49,720 nt of DNA from Bittarella massiliensis (ex Durand et al. 2017) (GCF_017566145.1 NZ_JABFCL010000016.1:1-49720), one strand, 5' to 3'; positions 1 through 7,469 are shown, counted from the stretch's first letter. Made by a program: numbers and translations. The notes: generated by a model from the sequence alone, not told the origin.

Positions 1-113
1 CTGGCCATCCCGGTGGCACAGCCGTTTTGCGGCTATGCCACCACAAGTGCGAAGCGCGCAGTGGTATTGGCCATCAGGCGGGGAGCAAAGGGCGTTTGCG
101 CATCTGCCCGGCC
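1..113. repeat. Structured intergenic repeat, left copy
   Basis: This stretch matches the repeat at 49556-49720 in the same orientation. It has two foldable parts. Hairpin A (12-42) has arms GGTGGCACAGCCG and CGGCTATGCCACC around a TTTTG loop. Stem B (69-113) has GGCC outer arms and an inner GCAAA/TTTGC stem. The linker GCGAAGCGCGCAGTGGTA is shared with the right-hand copies. No gene overlaps it convincingly. It could be a REP/BIME-like palindromic element or a small structured RNA; the sequence does not decide. Confidence 0.75.
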
Positions 114-232
114 ATTTTTATCACCGCATTCTCCGCCCCCTTGCGGGGCCTGGCGCCCGCCGCTCCCCGGTCCGGCGGCACCCGGGCTCCCATTTTACGC
201 AGGCCGTTCGCCACTCCATTCGGGCAATCCCC

Positions 233-264
233 TTGACAATTTTGTATTGCGATACATAATACAA
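233..264 (+). promoter_or_regulatory. Promoter and palindromic operator of the GntR gene
   Basis: A TTGACA -35 box (233-238) is followed at 18 bp by TAATAC (257-262). The spacer and -10 carry an inverted repeat, TTGTATT at 242-248 and AATACAA at 258-264, with nested TGTAT/ATACA arms. Palindromes of this kind are usual autoregulatory operators of YtrA-type GntR regulators, so the adjacent gene probably represses itself here. Confidence 0.6.
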
Positions 265-308
265 ACAACCTGTAAAACCGCGACAGTGCAAAAAGGGAGG
301 GCCTTTCT

Positions 309-722
309 TTGATCATCCAACTCAACTTGCAGTGCGACGTCCCCCTCTACCTGCAGCTGCAAAACCAGATCGTCCTGCAAATCGGCGAGGGGCTGGCACA
401 GCCGGGGGAGCGGCTGTCCACCGTGCGGGAGCTGGCCGCCCATCTGGGGGTCAACGCCATGACCGTCAACAAGGCCTACGCCCTCCTCAAGCAGGAGGGA
501 TATCTGGTGCAGGACCGGCGGGCGGGGACCGCCGTGGCCGACCGCTTCCCTCCCGCTGCCGACTTCACCGCCAAGCTGGAGCGCGATCTCTCCCTGCTGA
601 CAGCCGAGTCGGGGCTGCGGGGGATCGACGAGGAGACCTTTCTGGCCCTCTGCCGCAAGCAGTACCGGCGATTTGGCAGGGGGGCCAAACCGGTGGGGGA
701 GGGGTCGGGATGCTCGTTTTGA
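309..722 (+). CDS. GntR family transcriptional regulator (YtrA type)
   Basis: A 137-residue DNA-binding repressor. The N-terminal winged helix-turn-helix (about residues 8-75) shows the family pattern PLYLQLQNQI, LSTVRELAAHLGVN and NKAYALLKQEGY. Only about 60 residues follow, too few for a ligand-binding FadR/HutC domain and typical of the short YtrA subgroup, which controls linked membrane or ABC-transport genes. The ATG follows AAAAAGGGAGGG. The downstream membrane-protein gene starts at 710, inside the end of this frame, so the two are translationally coupled and likely regulated together from the operator at 242-264. The effector is unknown. Confidence 0.9.
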   Translation: MIIQLNLQCDVPLYLQLQNQIVLQIGEGLAQPGERLSTVRELAAHLGVNAMTVNKAYALLKQEGYLVQDRRAGTAVADRFPPAADFTAKLERDLSLLTAESGLRGIDEETFLALCRKQYRRFGRGAKPVGEGSGCSF

Positions 723-2089
723 TCTTCGGTCTCACCTATCTCATCCTCATCGCCACCACCTATGCAAACGCCCGCCGGGTCTCCAAGGAGGGGCGGCTGT
801 TGGGGGCGACCCTCTCCCCCGCCCGCTGGGACGACGGGGAGGTACAGGCCATCCTTTGCCGCTACCGCCGACAGACCGACCTCCTCTTCCTCCTCACGGC
901 GCTGGCGGCGGCCCCCTTCTTCTTGCTGGAACGCTGGCCCTCCCTGCTGCTGTTGCAGATGGCTTTGGTCTACGGCTGCTGTCTCTTTCTCGCCTCCCGG
1001 CTGCGGGTGGGGGCCTTTCAGTCCCTGCTGGCGCTGAAGCGGCGGCGGGGCTGGTGTTTGGGGGCGCCCCTCACCCTGCCGGTGGACCTGCGGACCGTCG
1101 CCGCCCGCCGGGAACTGCCCCTCTCCCCCCTCTGGTTCCTGCCGGCACTGGGGCTCTGCGCCGGTCTCCTTCTCCTCCTCCCCCTGGCGCGCCCCGCGAT
1201 GCGCCCCGCCGCGACTTTGCTGGCGGCGCTCCACCTGGCGACCTGTCTCTTCTGCCTCTGGCGCGCGGGCAGGGGGGCGGGGCGGGTGCGCACCTACTGC
1301 GCCGACAGCGAGGTAAACCTGCGCTGCAACCGCCGGGTCTACCGGCTCTGGTCGGCCTTTTGGGCAATCACCGCCCTGGGGGAAGGGGTGTTTTTCCTCC
1401 TCCTCTTTTTCGCCCTCTTCACCCCGCAGCCCCCCAGCTTTCCCCTGGGGGCCTTCTTCCACCTCTTTGCCCTGGCGGGGGCGGGAGGCGCTCTCTTTTT
1501 TCAGGCCCGGCTGGAGCAGGTGCAGCAGGCCGCGACGACAGAGGTCAAAACACCCTTCCTCGCCGATGACGACGAGTACTGGGCCGCCGGCTATTACTGC
1601 AACCCCCGCGACCCGAGGGACCGGGCGGAGGAGCGCGACCCCTTTCTCTCCCCCTACAACCGCGCCCACCCCAGGGGGCGGTGGAAGGCGCGGGCCCCCT
1701 ACCTTGTTTTGGCCCTCGTCCTCCTCCCGGTCCTGGGGCTGCTGGCGCGGCTGGACTTCACCCCCCTGCGGCTGCAAATCGACGGCGCGCAGGTGCGCAT
1801 CGCCGCCCCGGCCTTCGGCTACCGCTTCGACGCCGCCGAACTGGAATCGGTCGCCCTGGTGGAGGAAATCGAGGGCAGCGCCGTGCGGGCCGGCGGCGGC
1901 AGCACCAGCGAGTACGATATGGGCAACTACTCCTCCACCGTGTACGGCCCGTGCAAGTTCTACATCTACAAGAAAAATCCGCCCTTTATTCAGATGGTGG
2001 TGGACGGGAAGGCCGTCTTTTTAAACGGCAGGACCCAGGAGGAGACGATGAGCTACTACCGAGCGCTGGAGGCGCTGACAGACGGATAA
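710..2089 (+). CDS. DUF5808/DUF1648-like integral membrane protein
   Basis: A 459-residue multi-pass membrane protein. The start is the ATG in GGGAGGGGTCGGGATG, overlapping the end of the GntR gene by 13 nt; a longer in-frame reading from 332 is only an antisense-like extension across gntR. It has hydrophobic segments near residues 1-18, 60-105, 150-190, 225-265 and 330-350. Between them a DDDEYWAAGYYCNPRDPR stretch resembles the short DUF5808 motif (DDD-YW-G-YYNP-DP) found in proteins paired with YtrA-type GntR regulators. The C-terminal 100 residues look like a PH-like soluble domain. The substrate or role is unknown. Confidence 0.75.
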   Translation: MLVLIFGLTYLILIATTYANARRVSKEGRLLGATLSPARWDDGEVQAILCRYRRQTDLLFLLTALAAAPFFLLERWPSLLLLQMALVYGCCLFLASRLRVGAFQSLLALKRRRGWCLGAPLTLPVDLRTVAARRELPLSPLWFLPALGLCAGLLLLLPLARPAMRPAATLLAALHLATCLFCLWRAGRGAGRVRTYCADSEVNLRCNRRVYRLWSAFWAITALGEGVFFLLLFFALFTPQPPSFPLGAFFHLFALAGAGGALFFQARLEQVQQAATTEVKTPFLADDDEYWAAGYYCNPRDPRDRAEERDPFLSPYNRAHPRGRWKARAPYLVLALVLLPVLGLLARLDFTPLRLQIDGAQVRIAAPAFGYRFDAAELESVALVEEIEGSAVRAGGGSTSEYDMGNYSSTVYGPCKFYIYKKNPPFIQMVVDGKAVFLNGRTQEETMSYYRALEALTDG

Positions 2090-2094
2090 CAGAC

Positions 2095-2126
2095 AGAGGC
2101 CGCCCGAGCGGACGGCCTCTTCTCTA
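2095..2126. terminator. Hairpin terminator after the GntR/membrane operon
   Basis: A GAGGCCG...CGGCCTC stem follows the stop codon directly and is followed by TTCTCT. It lies between this operon and a possible antisense gene fragment, so it may act in both directions. Confidence 0.55.
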
Positions 2127-2285
2127 TTGCAGCACGGCGACCTCGTCAAAACGCACCCGCTCGCTTTCCCATCTCTCCACGATTTCCCAGCCCCTTTTCC
2201 CCCACGGGAAGACGTTGCCAGCCATTTGCAACAGGGGCTGCCCCCCCTGCCCCTGTTTGAACTCTTCCCCCTCAATATGGTAGAA
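2124..2285 (-). pseudogene. Possible small gene remnant
   Basis: The minus strand has an open frame ending at a TAG at 2124 that reads like protein: FYHIEGEEFKQ, then FPWGKRGWEIVERWE, then VRFDEVAVLQ. No credible start codon or ribosome site is seen near its amino end, and the frame runs into the promoter of the next plus-strand gene. It may be the carboxy end of a lost small protein. I do not recognise the family and it could be chance coding in GC-rich DNA. Confidence 0.25.
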
Positions 2286-2286
2286 T
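2257..2286 (+). promoter_or_regulatory. Promoter of the amidohydrolase gene
   Basis: TTGAAC (2257-2262) and TAGAAT (2281-2286) are separated by 18 bp. This puts transcription start near 2293 and leaves a leader of about 130 nt before the ATG at 2427. Confidence 0.5.
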
Positions 2287-2307
2287 AAAAAGAAAAGACA
2301 GACCGCT

Positions 2308-2405
2308 GTGCGCTTGTCCGCCCTGGCTGCTGCCCGGGGGACGGCGGAGCCGCGGTTGGCGTGGCGCTGGGCAGGCAGAGGGAGGACCGATCTGCCCAAA
2401 CGCAC
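2308..2405 (+). promoter_or_regulatory. Structured 5' leader of the amidohydrolase gene
   Basis: The leader can fold into a closed multi-branch structure. An outer GTGCG (2308-2312) pairs with CGCAC (2401-2405). Inside are a TCCGCC/GGCGGA stem (2317-2322 with 2343-2348) and a GGGCAG/CTGCCC stem (2369-2374 with 2392-2397). The outer stem is followed at once by TTTTT and then the ribosome site AGAAGGAGG. This could be a metabolite-sensing leader, but it matches no riboswitch class that I recognise. Confidence 0.35.
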
Positions 2406-2426
2406 TTTTTAGAAGGAGGGTTTTCC

Positions 2427-3770
2427 ATGTCTCTCTACCCATCTGTCCCCCGGCCCCAGGGGGTGGCCACCGCTGCGGGCGGGCGGGTCCATCCCGCTCC
2501 GGCGGCCCAGGGGCGGCTGCTCCTGAAGGGCGGCTACCTGGTGGACCCCAAAAACGGACGGGAGGGCCCCTTTGACCTGGCCCTGGAGGGGGACTGTGTC
2601 GCCGGGGCGGCCCCCCACATCGACCCCCGGCCCGGCGACCGGGTGATGGATTGCCGGGGGCTGTTGGTGCTGCCCGGCCTCATTGACATGCACCTGCACA
2701 TGGGCGACCTCTTCGAGGTGAGCACTGCCCCCATTCAAAATGCTGTCTGCCACGGGGTGACCGTCGCCTTCACCCCCGGGGCGGGCAACACCTTTATGGC
2801 CCCCGCCCTCTTTGGGGGGGAGTTCGACCGGGGGCTCCCCCTCAGCGGGGGCTGCTACCTGGGGGCGGCCAGCCTCCTTGCCTGCCAGCTGGAGGACGGC
2901 GAACTGGCGGCCTACTTTGCCGGCGACCTGCCCTGGGACACCGCCCTGCAAAAGCTCTCCCGCGCCCCTCTGACTGCCGCCACCGGGGCGCTGGTGATGG
3001 GGGTGAAGGACCACATAGGCCACCTGATCCTCTCGGACGCGCAGATCGAGCGGCTCTTCGCCGTCACCTCCCGCGCCCGGCTGCTGCTGATGAGCCACAC
3101 CCAGGACCCCGCCCACGCCGAGCGGATGGCGGCCCTGGCCGGGGGGCGGCCCCTCTACCTGGGGCACGCCTCGGCCGCCGGGTGCGGCACCCATGCCAGC
3201 GGGGCGGAGGGGATGCGCCGGGTGCTGGCCCTCTGCCGCCAGCCCAATGTCACCGGGGAGCTGGTCTCCTCCATGCTGCGGCCCGGCCGGGGCAACCGGG
3301 AGGGGCTGCGCATCGACCCCCAGGCGCAGGCGCTCTGCTTTGAGGCCCTGGCCGACGGCACCGTCTCCATCCTCTGTTCGGACGGGCAGGGCGACTGCAC
3401 CATGAAGGGCTTTGGCGACACCCGGGACAACCTGCCCGCCATCCTGGAGTTGGCGGAAAAGGGGGTGCTCCCCCTCTCGCGGGCGGTGGCCACCATGACG
3501 CAAAACCCCGCCGCCTACCTGACCGAAATCACCGGTGTCCCCTTCTTCGCCGAGAAGCTGGGGCAGCTGGGGGTCGGGGCGCGGGCGAATGTGGTGCTCT
3601 GCGACCAGGGGGCCAAGCGGGCGGTCTGCACCATCGTCAACGGGGAGATGGCCGCCTTTGAGGGACGGTGTGTCCGCCGCGGGGCCGGGGCCGGGCGGTT
3701 TCTCTCCCATCTGGGGGAGGCGCACCCCTTTGGGGTGGGGAACCTGCCCCTCTGGGACAGGGCGGAGTAG
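2427..3770 (+). CDS. Metal-dependent amidohydrolase (dihydroorotase/hydantoinase-like)
   Basis: A 447-residue member of the amidohydrolase superfamily, which hydrolyses C-N bonds in cyclic amides, ureido or acylamino compounds using one or two metals. The first metal pair is visible as HLHMGD near residue 91. A possible bridging lysine is in GVKDHIG, further ligand histidines are in SHTQD and GHASAAG, and the catalytic aspartate is in CSDGQGD. The beta-sandwich halves are at both ends (LLKGGYLVDP near residue 33, MTQNPA and VGARANVVLCD near the C terminus). The start ATG is 6 nt after AGAAGGAGGG. An M20 peptidase follows 660 bp downstream, so a two-step breakdown of an N-substituted amino acid is possible. 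The substrate is not determinable. Confidence 0.8.
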   Translation: MSLYPSVPRPQGVATAAGGRVHPAPAAQGRLLLKGGYLVDPKNGREGPFDLALEGDCVAGAAPHIDPRPGDRVMDCRGLLVLPGLIDMHLHMGDLFEVSTAPIQNAVCHGVTVAFTPGAGNTFMAPALFGGEFDRGLPLSGGCYLGAASLLACQLEDGELAAYFAGDLPWDTALQKLSRAPLTAATGALVMGVKDHIGHLILSDAQIERLFAVTSRARLLLMSHTQDPAHAERMAALAGGRPLYLGHASAAGCGTHASGAEGMRRVLALCRQPNVTGELVSSMLRPGRGNREGLRIDPQAQALCFEALADGTVSILCSDGQGDCTMKGFGDTRDNLPAILELAEKGVLPLSRAVATMTQNPAAYLTEITGVPFFAEKLGQLGVGARANVVLCDQGAKRAVCTIVNGEMAAFEGRCVRRGAGAGRFLSHLGEAHPFGVGNLPLWDRAE

Positions 3771-4430
3771 AGAAGCCGCGCCCGACGGCCCGCCTTGCCG
3801 CCAGGCCCGGCGGGAAAGCCCCTTTTCCGTCCGACGGGCCAAATCGCTTAGAATCACACGGGGAGATTTTCCGCGCGGGCCGGGGCTGGAATCAATGGGT
3901 GGACGCCTTGCCGGCGGCCGGTGTTCCCTGCCTCCTGTGCGGGATGGGGTGGGAATGGCGGACGGGAGAAATCCCCGCCGGGCTTGGCACCGGCGCGGGG
4001 GTGAAAACGCGGTCGCCCTGTGTGCCGGGGCCGGCGAAGGGGGCGGCGGCTTTTGGGGCGCTGCACAGGTGGACAAACCCAATTCCCACTACACCGCCCC
4101 TGGCCCACCGTCGCCCTCCTGCCGACCCCCGCACAGACGCACAACTTGAAACAGCGGAGAATCCGCTTCCTTTTCCCACCGCCTGTCCTCCTCCCCCAGA
4201 TGTGACAATTCCCCGACAAGCTGCGGCGGGGGGGGCAAAAGCCGCCCCCGCTTCTCACCCCCCGAGCCCAGGCCAAAACACGGCCGGGCGGGAGCGCTGC
4301 TCCCCCGCAGGGCGGCGGGATCACCCTGCCAGATGCGCCCGCGCCACCCGCGCCCAAACGCATCTCCCCAAACCCAACACAACCGCACCGCCTCCCTCTG
4401 CCGGGGGCGCGCGCCAACCGAGAGGAGCCT
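3771..4430. other. 660-bp gene-free stretch
   Basis: No reading frame here has both a ribosome site and protein-like composition. The longer frames on both strands are artefacts of very high GC. I see local GC-rich hairpins (for example GCGGCGGGGG with CCGCCCCCGC near 4223-4252) and no clear promoter or terminator. It may hold decayed sequence. Confidence 0.5.
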
Positions 4431-4436
4431 TTGCCC

Positions 4437-5570
4437 ATGGACATGCAGGAACTGAAAACCCTTTTGAGCGAGCTCGTCCAAATTCGCTCGGACGGGCAGA
4501 ACGAAGCCGCCGTCTGCGACCGCATCGAGGCGTGTTTCGCCGGCCTGCCGGTGGAGGTGCGCCGCTATCCCCACGGCCCGGGGCGGGACTCGATGGTCAT
4601 CACCCTGCCGGGCAGGGATCGCGGCCGCGCCCTCTGCCTGGTGGGGCACCTGGACACCGTGCCGGTGCCCGACGCCCCCCTCTGGCAGTATGACCCCTTT
4701 GGGGGCGCGTTTGACGGCGCCTATCTCCACGGCCGGGGCGCGGTGGACATGAAGGGCGGGGCCGCCGCCATGGTCGCCGCCGCCCTCGCCTTCTTGCGGG
4801 AGGGGGTCCTTCCCCCGCTGGACCTGCGCCTGTGCTTCACCGCCGACGAGGAGACCAGCGGCATGGGGGTCTGCCTGTTGCGGGACGAGGGGGCCTTTGA
4901 CGGCGCGGTGGCCGCCGTCATCTGCGAGCCCACCGGCCTGTGCCCGGGAAGCTGCGAAAAGGGCTGCCTCTGGCTGGAGGTGGAGGCCCTCGGCCTCTCC
5001 TCCCACGGCTCCCGGCCAGGGCTGGGGGTCAACGCCATCGACGGGGTGACCGCCTTTGCCGACGGGCTGCGCGCCGCCCTGGACAGCGGCGAGACCCACC
5101 CCCTTCTGGGGCGCACCACCGTCAGTCTCACCACCCTTGCCGGCGGGGTCAAGACCAACGTCATCCCCGACGCCGCCACGGGCACCCTGGACATCCGCAC
5201 CCTGCCGAGCCTGGGGAGCGGCGACGTCCTCGCCCGGGCCGACCGGGTGGCCCGAGCGCTGGAGGGCCAGCGGCCGGGGCTAAAACTCTCCCTGCGGGTG
5301 CAAAACGACCGCCCCTCGGTGGCGGCCGACCTCGACAGCCCCTTCGCCCTGGCGGTGGGGGAGGCCCTGGCCGCCTGCGGCCTGCCCGGCGGGGAAAAGG
5401 GGCTCTACTTCTACACCGACGCGTCCCAGTTCATCCCCCAGACGGGGCTGCCCTTTGTGATTCTCGGCCCCGGGGACGACGCCCTCTGCCACAAGCGGGA
5501 CGAGCGGGTTTCCCTGGAAGAGGTGGCCGCCGCGGCCGACTGCTACCGGGCCCTGATCGCGTCCCTCTGA
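4437..5570 (+). CDS. M20 family metallopeptidase (ArgE/DapE-like deacylase)
   Basis: A 377-residue zinc hydrolase of the M20 family that removes acyl or peptide groups from amino acids. Metal and catalytic motifs are visible: GHLDTVP, GRGAVDMKGG and TADEETSG. The central dimerisation domain lies at about residues 175-285, and a late metal histidine is probable in ALCHKRDE. ATG at 4437 is chosen because AGAGGAG lies 9 nt upstream; a TTG at 4431 would be too close. The two neighbouring hydrolases suggest catabolism of an N-blocked amino acid or cyclic amide. The substrate could be N-acetyl- or N-carbamoyl-amino acids or dipeptides. Confidence 0.85.
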   Translation: MDMQELKTLLSELVQIRSDGQNEAAVCDRIEACFAGLPVEVRRYPHGPGRDSMVITLPGRDRGRALCLVGHLDTVPVPDAPLWQYDPFGGAFDGAYLHGRGAVDMKGGAAAMVAAALAFLREGVLPPLDLRLCFTADEETSGMGVCLLRDEGAFDGAVAAVICEPTGLCPGSCEKGCLWLEVEALGLSSHGSRPGLGVNAIDGVTAFADGLRAALDSGETHPLLGRTTVSLTTLAGGVKTNVIPDAATGTLDIRTLPSLGSGDVLARADRVARALEGQRPGLKLSLRVQNDRPSVAADLDSPFALAVGEALAACGLPGGEKGLYFYTDASQFIPQTGLPFVILGPGDDALCHKRDERVSLEEVAAAADCYRALIASL

Positions 5571-5604
5571 CCCCCGCCAACCGAAGAGGGAGAGGAAACC
5601 GCCC

Positions 5605-5848
5605 ATGTCACAGACCACCAAGTTGGCGCTGGCGCCTCGCTGAAAAAGCTGCTGTTCCAAAAGCCGCTGGACAAAATCACCGTCACCGACATCGCCGGCT
5701 TTTACAAGTACGCCTTTGCGGGCGTCCTGCTGGACTGGATTCGCCGCGGGATGAAGGGCGAGCCCAGGCCATTGTCGGCCGCTTGCGCATCCTCATCCAC
5801 GGCGACATCGCCCGGGCGCTGGAAAAGCACCGCACCGACCGCAGATAA
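5605..5848 (+). pseudogene. Broken TetR-family regulator (DhaS-like), internally deleted
   Basis: Pieces of a TetR regulator survive in three frames. The beginning reads MSQTTKLALA after GGGAGAGGAAACC. One lost base then shifts the frame into LLFQKPLDKITVTDIA, the first part of the helix-turn-helix. The rest of the DNA-binding domain is missing: the text jumps to FYKYAFAGVLLDWIRRGMK, typical of the C-terminal ligand domain of the DhaS-like subgroup. A second shift near 5768 gives LIHGDIARALEKH before the TAA at 5846. An intact protein would be about 180 residues; only about 80 codons remain. It cannot bind DNA and is a fossil. Confidence 0.75.
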
Positions 5849-5861
5849 CCGCCATCTAAGA

Positions 5862-5915
5862 GGGAGGGCCCTTTCCGGCAGTTGCGCCGAAGGGGCCCTC
5901 CCCCCAACTTTTTTT
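5862..5915 (+). terminator. Rho-independent terminator after the TetR remnant
   Basis: GGAGGGCCC and GGGGCCCTCC arms flank TTTCCGGC/GCCGAA pairing, followed by AACTTTTTTT. It is well preserved although the gene before it is broken; it could also end the M20 transcript. Confidence 0.7.
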
Positions 5916-6244
5916 CCCCCCCGCCTTTGCCCACCCTTTCCCTGCCTCTGCCCCGCCCGGGCCAGGGGCCGTCCAAACGCCTGTTTTGCGCCGCGCCGCC
6001 AGCTCCCGCTTTCCAGCGGGCGGGCCGTTCCTCCCCCCCGCCCCTGGCAAAGGCCGAACTGTCTGGGGCGCGACGGCCGGCCCAGACGGCGGCGAGAGAA
6101 CCCCTTCCCCGCCCGCGCCGCGCCCTCCCTTTGGCAGCAGTTTTGGCGGGGGGCGGGTTGCCGGGCCGCCCCTCCCAAAAGCAGGAGAGCGCCACCCCGA
6201 TCAGCCGACCGGGACGGCGCTCTTTTTATACAAAGGGGTACGGG
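5916..6244. other. Gene-free GC-rich stretch with a terminator hairpin at its right end
   Basis: No gene is supportable. At about 6184-6226 a GAGAGCGCC...GGCGCTC hairpin is followed by TTTTT on the plus strand; on the minus strand it is followed by a T-rich stretch and probably ends the transcript of the gene at 6245-6664. Confidence 0.5.
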
Positions 6245-6664
6245 TCACCCCTCCCCCTTGTCGATGGCGTTGTGGAGTGCACCGTCCAGCTCCCGCGCGG
6301 TGCGGAGGATGCACTGGCAGCGCACATGGGTGTCCATCAGGGGGGCCCGCCGCAGCCGCCAGCGCTGCCAGCCCTCCACGATCAGGGAGAGGACCACCGG
6401 CAGGGCCGCCGCCCCCCAGATGGCGGCGCGCCCCGCCCCCACACCCACCGCCGCCAACACCGGCGCGAGGGCCAGACAGACCAGCGCCGGGGCGGGGAGA
6501 CGGCCGTAAAACCAGGCCTCCCGCACCCCCTGCGGCTCTTTGCGCACCTTGACCCACTGGTCAAGGACGTAGGCCATCTCCCTGTCCATCCGCAGGACGG
6601 TTTTTTGAAACCCCCAGTAGAGCCGGCGCAACACCCGCTCCTCTTTTGTCCGCCCGGTCCTCAC
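6245..6664 (-). CDS. Small membrane protein downstream of a CopG-like gene
   Basis: A 139-residue hypothetical protein starting at a GTG that overlaps the stop codon of the upstream gene (GTGA). The N-terminal part is basic and helical (RRLYWGFQKTVLRMD, then AYVLDQW). A hydrophobic hairpin occupies about residues 55-90, then an amphipathic C-terminal region (GWQRWRLRRAPLMDT). The tight coupling to the ribbon-helix-helix gene indicates one two-gene operon. No enzymatic motif is seen. The genes might serve mobile-element maintenance or be a regulator with a membrane partner; neither is shown. Confidence 0.6.
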   Translation of the reverse strand: MRTGRTKEERVLRRLYWGFQKTVLRMDREMAYVLDQWVKVRKEPQGVREAWFYGRLPAPALVCLALAPVLAAVGVGAGRAAIWGAAALPVVLSLIVEGWQRWRLRRAPLMDTHVRCQCILRTARELDGALHNAIDKGEG

Positions 6665-6858
6665 AGAGCGCCACCCGCCCCTGCGGGCTGCTTGACCACC
6701 ATGTTGTCGAGGGAGTAGCGACAGCACTGGGAGACCAGTTCGTTGACCGAGATGCCGTTTTCTGAAGCGCATTTTGCCAGTTCGTCCACCAGCTCTTTTT
6801 TCAGCCGGAAGGTCTTGCTGACATACTCCTCTTTTCTCACTTCAAACACCGCAATCAC
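6661..6858 (-). CDS. CopG/Arc-type ribbon-helix-helix protein
   Basis: A 65-residue protein whose core (SKTFRLKKELVDELAKCA, then ENGISVNELVSQCCRYSL) fits the ribbon-helix-helix fold: a beta strand, a first helix, a turn with a SVNELV N-cap, and a second helix. Such dimers bind palindromic operators. The start is uncertain: GTG codons at 6858, 6849 and 6840 are possible and none has a strong ribosome site. A 26-bp palindrome lies about 60 bp upstream (6917-6942) and may be its operator. It overlaps the next gene by 4 nt. Confidence 0.7.
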   Translation of the reverse strand: MIAVFEVRKEEYVSKTFRLKKELVDELAKCASENGISVNELVSQCCRYSLDNMVVKQPAGAGGAL

Positions 6859-6916
6859 CGCCCATCTTTCTTACCCCCATTGTAGTGTCTGCCGCACCCC
6901 CAATAAACACCTTATT

Positions 6917-6942
6917 TTTGCACCCATTTTGGTGGGTGCAAA
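6917..6942. promoter_or_regulatory. Perfect palindrome upstream of the CopG-like gene
   Basis: TTTGCACCCA and TGGGTGCAAA form a perfect 10-bp inverted repeat around TTTTGG. A possible minus-strand -10 (TACAAT, 6879-6884) lies between it and the gene. It is a candidate operator for the ribbon-helix-helix protein. Confidence 0.5.
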
Positions 6943-7010
6943 TGGATGGGGAAGCTCCGCGCCAATTTGCGGCCCCCTCCCCCAACGGATCATTTAGCTT
7001 ATTGAAAATC

Positions 7011-7142
7011 TGGCTTGCAGGCGGCAAAAGCCCTCCTAGCTGCCCGCAGAAAAGCAGTATACACCTGTTTTCTATTGCCGTGTTGATTTCACTATTGCAC
7101 GATAGTAAAAAGATGAGTTGCTCAAACCCCTGCCGTAAAATC
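7011..7142. repeat. Diverged direct repeat, copy 1
   Basis: This stretch aligns with 7621-7756. Shared blocks include ATTGARAATC, CTTGCAGRCGGCA, CAGTATACACCT and ATTGMACGRTAGTAAA. On the minus strand both copies are open in matching frames (SCNSEINTAIENRCILLF here, PFNNEIDVAIKIGVYCF in the other), so they may be fragments of a duplicated gene. I do not recognise the product. Confidence 0.6.
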
Positions 7143-7369
7143 CTTTTGTCGCGCGTCCTCCCGCGCAATTAGAGTACGACCATCTCCGCAAAAAAACAAG
7201 ACGATTAAAATCCCCATACCCTGTGCGCTCTCCTTCCTTTAGCCGAAAGTGCTCTCAGCCGCCGCCCGGCCACTTCTTTTAGGCGGTCTGCAAGATCAGT
7301 ACCCGCTTTTCTCCGTCCTGCCGTTGACTTTGGAGACGGGCCACCGTAAAATCATCATATAGAAACTAC

Positions 7370-7469
7370 GCCATTTTCTATGCGAGGGGAACAGATTGAA
7401 AGCCAACTATAAAAATCTGTTCGCAGGTCTCGTCGGTCTCGCTCCCGTGCGGGGGATGTGGATTGAAAT
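7370..7469 (+). CRISPR. Degraded two-repeat CRISPR remnant (type I-C-like)
   Basis: The stretch 7436-7469 ends in GTGGATTGAAAT and has the CTCCC-GTGC-GGGGG core typical of type I-C repeats (about 32 nt). Exactly 67 bp upstream a second, decayed copy reads TGCGAGGGGAACAGATTGAAAG (key part 7381-7402). A 67-bp period equals a 32-nt repeat plus a 35-nt spacer. No third repeat is found 67 bp further on, and no cas gene is in the window. An alternative for the left part is a leader hairpin, since GCGA...AACAGATT pairs with AATCTGTTCGC. Confidence 0.5.

Noticed and set aside
2308..2405. A named riboswitch class in the amidohydrolase leader
   Set aside because: The stems are clear but none of the conserved loops of the classes I know could be matched.
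2409..4082. 557-residue open frame on the minus strand over the amidohydrolase
   Set aside because: The plus-strand gene has metal motifs and a ribosome site. The antisense frame is low complexity with none.
3668..4693. Long plus-strand open frame filling the 3771-4430 gap
   Set aside because: It starts inside the amidohydrolase in another frame, has Pro/Arg/Gly-only composition and ends inside the M20 gene.
5882..6718. Open frames in the GC-rich stretch left of the CopG-type gene
   Set aside because: Proline/arginine-rich sequence without ribosome sites; the minus-strand genes at 6245-6858 are better supported.
7148..7175. GTCGCGCGTCCTCCCGCGC as a further CRISPR repeat
   Set aside because: It begins like type I-C repeats but lacks the GGATTGAAA end and is not on the 67-bp grid.
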